The notes below the pieces were generated by a model that worked only from the letters and a program-made list of their open reading frames with translations, was not told where the DNA came from and did not search any database. Shown piece after piece: positions 17,883-22,692 of a DNA stretch of 22,692 nucleotides; the stretch's first letter is position 1; each line of letters opens with the position of its first letter. The position numbers were made by a program, and so were the translations under genes. Source of the DNA: Chara braunii (taxonomy: Eukaryota > Streptophyta > Charophyceae > Charales > Characeae); contig BFEA01000640.1 of assembly GCA_003427395.1 (NCBI GenBank), positions 112,513-135,204 on the forward strand. Reading direction: 5' to 3'.

Positions 17883-20399
17883 TGTGGCAAGCCCTGTAAG
17901 TTAGGGGCGCAGTAAAAGGGGAGCTGCAAGAAGAAATAAAAGGGGTACCCCAAAGAAAAACCGAAGTAAAGATAGCAAAGAAAGGACTGTACACGGAAAA
18001 GGCAATATTGTGATGACCCGTCCAAACATGGACTGAAACACAGCTGATTTCTGAGTTTTGCCCATAGACTGAATGCCTTGCTGAGTTTCCCGCCTGCTAC
18101 TAAGTCTGTGTGTGCACGCTTGCTGGACTGCATGTCTGTCTGAGTGATGGTTGGCTNGAGTGTGTGTGTGACCATGCCTGTCTGAGTATTGGTTGGCTTG
18201 GGTGTGTGTGTGACCATGCCTGTCTGAGTGCTGGTTGGCATGAGTATGTGTGTTACATGCCCAGTTGGGCGATGTACACACAAAACCGAGGATCCGCAAT
18301 GTGATAAAAAGGACTGAATGGACAATGCAGTGCAAGTAGAATCTCAACAAGCAATGTGCATTCTGATACATACAAAATGGTGCTGAATAGCGCAGGGAAG
18401 ACTTAGATTCAAGACCTGACCTGACCGAGACTGACCTCTATCACGTAGTACAAGATAGCGAAGCAGAGTGCTAGAATACTAATGACTAGTCCCATCAATG
18501 TTGCAACGCAGACCAAACATACATCATGCTCATCACAAGGTGTGAAGGAGCCTGGCGCCATACACAGGAAGGAAGCGCCAGGTCCAGACATACACAGACG
18601 AAGAGGAGGGGATCAGACGAAGAAGAGGGGCAGAGATGGGAATGTCGTTAACACCGAGTCTTTGTCACAAGTCCCAAATAATCCCTCGTCGAAATGTCTG
18701 AAGCCCAAAAGTCGAGTCTGGATCCTATGTCACCAAGCTCTCTCTCTCTCTTTATCTCATGGTCTGCTGATGCAGTGAAGTCAGGTAATGAGAGGGTGAG
18801 AGGGAGATGGTGGACTGAGAAGAGGAAGAAGAAGAACTCTCTCTCTCTCATGAGCCAGGTCCTAACCTGTGAAGTTGGCGCTGTGCTGCAGGTACCTCGA
18901 AGATGAAGCTGGAGCAACGGCGCTGCAGGTAAGTACCCCTGGCCTCTGCCCAATCTCTCTCTCTCTAGTGCTACCCTAGCTATGGCACCCAGCGCTGAAG
19001 ACTACAGCTATGCTACTAGCGCCCAGCGCTGAAGACTAATGCTAATCCTACTACTACTCCTGCAGCGCTCCTCCAGAGTGCTGCTGCCGAATCCTGAAGA
19101 CTACTAACTGCCTCCTGCCTACCCGTGAAGTGCATGGGAAGTCCCTATGTACTATCTCGGCCTGCCTCCTGACTGCCTCCGACTGCCTGCAGTTGCAGGG
19201 CGGGCAGTCCAGGAGGCTGCTCTTGCCAATGCCGAACTGAGCCAGGGGCTGGCGCTGCAGCTGTCGTGGGAACAGGCCAAAAATAGCCTGTTCCTAAAAC
19301 CCTGGTTTGGTGCCTGAGTTTCAGGGCAGGCCGGTCTGATGACAGACCGGAAATGGCCCTTCGTTTCAGGCTAAAAAGGCTACTGCCATTTTTAGTCTGA
19401 AACGACACAGGGTCTGTAGGCCCCTGTTTTTCAGGCTTTCGAGCTGCATGGTCACGGGGCCTGTAGGCCCTGGTTTTCAGGCTTTCCACCTGAGGGACGC
19501 AGGGCCTGGAAAATGGCCCTCGTGTGCAGGCGCAGCATGTAACAATGTGTGTGGCCCGTGAGGGCACTTGCTCGTTCGTTGGGCCCTCAGGGCCGGTACT
19601 TACCTGTGGCCGTGACATTGAGGGGTTGCAGCGGGGAAAAGCACTCAAGTAGCGGGTAGGCCGGTACCGCACCTGGAAGGGGTAGATGTGCAGGTACCGA
19701 AGGCCGAGCAGAAGAAGACAAAAGTGGCATTTTTAGAGGCCCAGTAGTGTAGGCTAGGTCTAGGCAGATACCAGTCTGAGTCTAGGGCCTGTACGGGCAA
19801 TATCAGAGTCTGCAATGATGTTTCCCTCCAAAAAGGAGGTACCATTTGCTTGGGAGGCCAAGCAGCCTGGAAGTCACCGCCCAAGAGGCAAAGCAGGCCG
19901 CTATATCTTCGGGCCGGGCGGAGAGTCCGGCCTCTTTTTCGGTGTGCAAGTTTGGCGACACACTGGTGGAGCGCTGGCTGGAGCAGCGCTATGCTGGAGC
20001 AGCGCTGCTGGGGAGGAAGGAGAAGGACACGAGGGAGGAAGAAGGAAGGGGGAGGAGCGCCAGGGGTGCTTACCTGGCTATGGTGGCAGCCATCTTCATC
20101 ACCTTGGTGGGCGCTGCAGCAGGGAGTCCCCAACTGGGGAGAGCCACACCAAGTAGCTTCAATGCAGGGTTGGGCATGGCGGCCTGAGGTAGAGCAGCCA
20201 TAGCTGCTTTGGGTTGTCCTTTGGGCATCTGGCAAAGGCCTAGTAGTTCGCCATAGCCTCGGCCTATGAGGGTGAAGAGTGGGGGAGGCGGCCATGGCTA
20301 TGGTGGACCTCAAGTGATACCCGCAGTAGAAGAGGGACTCGGACATTGATTCTGGATCAGCCATTCAACATTGTATTATTATTTCTTGTATGAATAAGA
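17883..20399. other. Repeat-rich region without a convincing gene
   Basis: I find no recognisable protein. Two ATG- or alternative-start frames on the minus strand (19145-19672 and 19645-20364) have low-complexity Pro/Ser/Arg-rich translations without motifs, and overlapping plus-strand frames are equally open, as expected from GC-rich DNA. Local repeats include a 42-bp minisatellite (18137-18261), a roughly 35-bp duplication around 18970-19040 (CCCAGCGCTGAAGACTA), and a roughly 50-bp duplication around 19405-19500 (CTGTAGGCCC then TTTTCAGGCTTTC). The composition resembles LTR or other non-coding transposon sequence. Confidence 0.5.
18137..18261. repeat. 42-bp minisatellite, three copies
   Basis: Units start at 18137, 18179 and 18221 with TGTCTGAGT, then TGGTTGGC, a GT run and ATGCC. 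Since 42 is a multiple of three, minus-strand frames show a 14-residue periodicity (PTNTQTGMVTH-like); this is not taken as coding. Confidence 0.9.
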
Positions 20400-20425
20400 G
20401 AAGGGGGAGATAAGGAGGAGGAGAT
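20400..20425 (+). other. Possible Ty1/copia polypurine tract
   Basis: A purine-rich run with two T interruptions before the end (GAAGGGGGAGATAAGGAGGAGGAGAT) stands directly before TGTTGGG. A purine tract ending GGAGAT and followed by an LTR starting TGTTGG is common at the 3' LTR of plant copia elements. No copia coding sequence is visible upstream. Confidence 0.4.
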
Positions 20426-20488
20426 TGTTGGGCGAAGAAGAAGAGCCTTGTCATTGTTTATGCTGGTGTACATCATCTTCTTCTTCTT

Positions 20489-20522
<34 letters not shown>

Positions 20523-20563
20523 AATCCTCTCTCTTCTCTCAAGTTCATTCATTTCTTTCTGCA
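20426..20563 (+). repeat. Possible short copia-type 3' LTR inserted in a LINE fragment
   Basis: Starts TGTTGGG after the polypurine tract and would end TGCA at 20560-20563, where LINE reverse transcriptase similarity begins on the minus strand. Length would be about 138 bp. It contains a CTT-rich microsatellite (about 20468-20522). No second LTR copy is visible in the window, so the call rests on the terminal motifs and the junction. ATTGG (20564-20568) would be the right copy of a target duplication. Confidence 0.35.
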
Positions 20564-21113
20564 ATTGGGCGGCATTGTACTAAGGGAGCAAAATCGGGCC
20601 ATCAGCCTTTCAATTTCCTCCATATTCTGAGTGGAGGCCTCCACCATCAAGGTGAGGTCATCTGCAAATAGCGAACACACCTGCAATGCGTCTTGTGGGA
20701 TGGAGGTCGTCCTGATTCTACTGATGTTCCGGTTGGTTCTAAGATTGGCCGCCAAGGCCTCCATCACTACCACGAAGAGGTATGGCACGATCGGGTCTCT
20801 TTGGCGGACAAATCTCTGTAGAGGGAAATCTGGGGCGAGGCTTCCATTCACCTATACATGCGTGGTGGAGAATACTCACCCATCTCCGAAAGGATTCTCC
20901 AAAGTTCATTTTCTCCAGACAATTATCCAAGAAACGCCAATCCACATGGTCATATGTTTTTTCAAAATCTATAAAAATAAAGGCGGCATTGCCCTAGACT
21001 GTCGAGATATCTTAAAAGCTCATTGACTAGGAGGATGCTATCATGGATACGCCGCCCTTTAAGGAAGCCAGTTTGTGAAGTCTCTGGTACTGGGAGGCAA
21101 TCTCTGAATCGTT
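20564..21113 (-). pseudogene. LINE-type reverse transcriptase fragment
   Basis: Internal piece of a non-LTR retrotransposon polymerase. In minus-strand order: SQTGFLKGRRIHDSILLVNE (about 21080-21020), FIDFEKTYDHVDWRFL (about 20975-20930), CLEKMNFGESFRRWVSIL, a QRDPIVPYLFVVVMEALA block where Gly is usual in the R-Q-G-D-P motif, and the catalytic FADD box (VCSLFADDLTLMVE, near 20660). At least two frameshifts separate these blocks, one between NELLRYLDSLGQ and FIFIDF and one between HHACIGEW and the VRQRDP block. Both ends are missing. The left end meets the copia-like LTR, and the right end meets gypsy integrase at about 21113. Confidence 0.85.
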
Positions 21114-21880
21114 GGGAGTTCGACAGGTAGCTAGATGTACACTATTGTTATAAGCGGTAGCTACCTTGGGAAGCATCTCATCCCAGTTTACTTGATCGGG
21201 TCTAATATACATTTTGAGTAGCTGCTGCAATATTTGATTCATCTGCTTTGTCTGGCCATTTGCCTCTGGATGACAACCTAACGACATCAACAACTTACCG
21301 TAAACTCTCATAAGATCCTGCCAGTTCTGGCTAGTAAACCGCGTGTCTCAATCACTGACTATCGACAACGGTACGCAATGCTCGCTTACCCAAAAATAAA
21401 ATAAAAACTTTGCTATGACTAAGTTGGTTCTTGCTTCTGCCGATAGTGGGATAAAAACGACATATTTACTAAATCGGTTTACTATGACCATGACTTGGCT
21501 TTTTCCATGCCTACTCTTGACACCGGTATCCATGAAATCAATGGACACTGACTCTCCGGGTCTTGCGGGTGTAGGCAAGGGTCTAAGGAGACCTAGCGGT
21601 GCTCGCGTCGTTGTCTTATTGCGCTGACAAACTTTACAATTGCGGACATATTCTATCTAGTTTGTCTTCATGATTGGCCATGTATATGACATTGTAAGGT
21701 TAGCCAAAGTCTTTTGCCAACCAAAGTGTCCTTCTGTATCATGGCATTCTTCTAAGATCAAGCTACGGATCTCCTCATTATTGGGGACACAAAGTCTGTC
21801 AACGACAATGGTCTTCTCAAACAGTAGCCCGTTTGTGGTTCACTATCAGGGGTTTCTTTCACTCGCTTCAATAACTCACT
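21114..21880 (-). pseudogene. Integrase of a second Ty3/gypsy element (truncated)
   Basis: Related to but distinct from element 1. The zinc-binding part is near 21780-21625 (EECHDTEGHFGWQKTLANL, then NCKVCQRNK), with a TAG between them. The catalytic core runs from about 21565 (VSIDFMDTGVKSRHGKSQV, keeping the first Asp) through IVSD to RFTSQNWQDLM and the Glu of CHPEANGQTKQ. A TGA at 21348-21350 lies between IVSD and DTRF, where Arg is usual (CGA to TGA). The domain stops after HLATCRTP at about 21114, where LINE sequence begins, so the C-terminal part and 3' LTR are not next to it. There is a frame change near 21880. Confidence 0.9.
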
Positions 21881-22382
21881 CTAGATCAGATCCTGAGCAT
21901 ACACATTCTTTATCCTTTGCTGCAGGTCCGCCCCTATATCCAGATAGTATACTATCGCGTTGTAAGTAATCTGCTCTTTTGTTTAGTGCATCGGCTACCA
22001 CGTTGTACTTACCTTTAACGGGTTTGAGCTCAAAGTCAAATTGATCTATCTCGGCAGCCCATCTTGTCAACTTGGGAGTCATCTTGGCTTGCGTCTTCAA
22101 CCACCTTAGGGTCTGGTGGGCTGAATAGACTTTGAAGTGCCTCCCAGGCAGGTAATGCCTCCAATGATCTAGGGTCTGCTTGAGAGCGTAGAGATCTCTC
22201 TCATATGTTGAGGCTGCTACTTTTTCCGAAGGCAGCCTAGTTGAAATGAACTCTACGGGTCTATAGCCATTGTCGTCATCTTGTTGTAGCACAACACCTA
22301 TGCCATACCGACTTGCGTCTATAGTGATGACAAAGAGTGATGAAGGATCGACTACTTTGAGGACATGATACTCTACCAAAGC
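21881..22382 (-). pseudogene. RNase H of the second Ty3/gypsy element
   Basis: Reads VEYHVLKVVDPSSLFVITI then DASRYGIGVVLQQDDDNGYR, PSEKVAASTYERDLYALKQT, HWRHYLPGRHFKVYSAHQTL and LTRWAAEIDQFDFELKPVKG in one frame. The first catalytic Asp (TIDAS) is present, unlike in element 1. The 1-nt frameshift at its upstream end (about 22380) separates it from the reverse transcriptase thumb. The connector frame ends at 21876. Confidence 0.9.
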
Positions 22383-22692
22383 CTTTTAACTTCTTCAAGG
22401 CCGAGGTGCAATCTTGGTCCCATTTCCAGATTACTTTCTTCTTTAGGAGTCTGCGAAGGGGAGCAACGATAGCAAAGAAGTTTCTTACAAACTTCCTGTA
22501 GTAGTTGGCCGTACCTAAGAACGACTGCAACTTAGTCAGAGTGCGAGGAGTTGGCCAGTATCTAATCGTTGCGATCTTACTGTCCTCTGGTCGAATGTCG
22601 TCTCCATCTAATACGTGGCCCAAGTACATAACTTTTGTCTTAGCCACTCACACTTCTTTGCGTTGATCTTGAAGTTAGTCTATCGTAACTTC
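22383..22692 (-). pseudogene. Reverse transcriptase C-terminus of the second Ty3/gypsy element (cut by window)
   Basis: Shows KINAKKCEW-like sequence at the right edge in one frame, then VMYLGHVLDGDDIRPEDSKI and the thumb SFLGTANYYRKFVRNFFAIV, ending LLKKKVIWKWDQD and ALKKLKG. A 1-nt deletion at about 22646 (between CEW and the AKTKVMY block) breaks the frame. The YxDD motif lies beyond the window. Confidence 0.88.

Noticed and set aside
18137-18261. A CRISPR-like array in the 42-bp repeats.
   Set aside because: Units are adjacent with no unique spacers, only three copies, and the surroundings are eukaryotic.
17876-18371. Minus-strand frames with a 14-residue periodic Thr-rich pattern.
   Set aside because: The periodicity comes from the 42-bp minisatellite, whose unit is a multiple of three; an N lies inside and there is no start or splice support.
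19145-20364. Two long minus-strand frames (175 and 239 residues) and overlapping plus-strand frames of 113-117 residues.
   Set aside because: All frames are open in this GC-rich repeat region, the translations have no motif, and a donor-like word falls inside one of them. They could be real only with transcript support.

Overview
This window looks like a repeat-rich chromosomal segment of a eukaryote, most likely a plant or streptophyte alga. I infer this from Ty3/gypsy pol genes, a LINE-type reverse transcriptase fragment, long microsatellites, consensus GT/AG splice sites and large gene-poor stretches. A Chara-like genome would fit, but that is a guess from style, not from a match. Scattered N bases (6920-7346, 7710, 17623, 18157) and frameshifts at homopolymers show that the consensus is imperfect.

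Positions 1-7868 hold one Ty3/gypsy LTR retrotransposon on the minus strand, cut by the left edge. From right to left it has a 5' LTR (6758-7868), a primer-binding site resembling initiator tRNA-Met (6742-6754), a leader, gag with coiled-coil, RGG-rich and zinc-knuckle parts, protease, reverse transcriptase, RNase H, integrase with a chromodomain-like tail, and the start of the 3' LTR (1-254). The two LTRs differ by only two transitions and one indel over 254 bp. The coding part is nevertheless dead: at least eight in-frame stops, several frameshifts, and lesions at RNase H and integrase catalytic residues.

Positions 7869-9210 carry tandem repeats, a TATA-like site, a small possible ORF and a tRNA-like motif, but no confident gene. 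Positions 9308-17026 (minus strand) are one open reading frame of exactly 2573 codons, bounded by a good splice acceptor and a good donor. I read it as a giant phase-0 exon of an unknown, probably disordered protein rich in Ser, Pro and Gly, built largely from internal repeats. Its 3' end and splice donor are duplicated in tandem just downstream (9077-9372).

Positions 17027-20425 would be the upstream intron or intergenic DNA. They contain (CA)n, (TC)n and poly(A) tracts, a 100-bp copy of the LTR end, and minisatellites. I see no convincing gene there.

Positions 20400-22692 are a stack of broken retroelements: a possible plus-strand Ty1/copia polypurine tract and LTR (20400-20563), a LINE reverse transcriptase fragment (minus, 20564-21113), and a second decayed Ty3/gypsy pol (minus, 21114 to the right edge). 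The only candidate host gene is the giant exon; everything else recognisable is mobile DNA.
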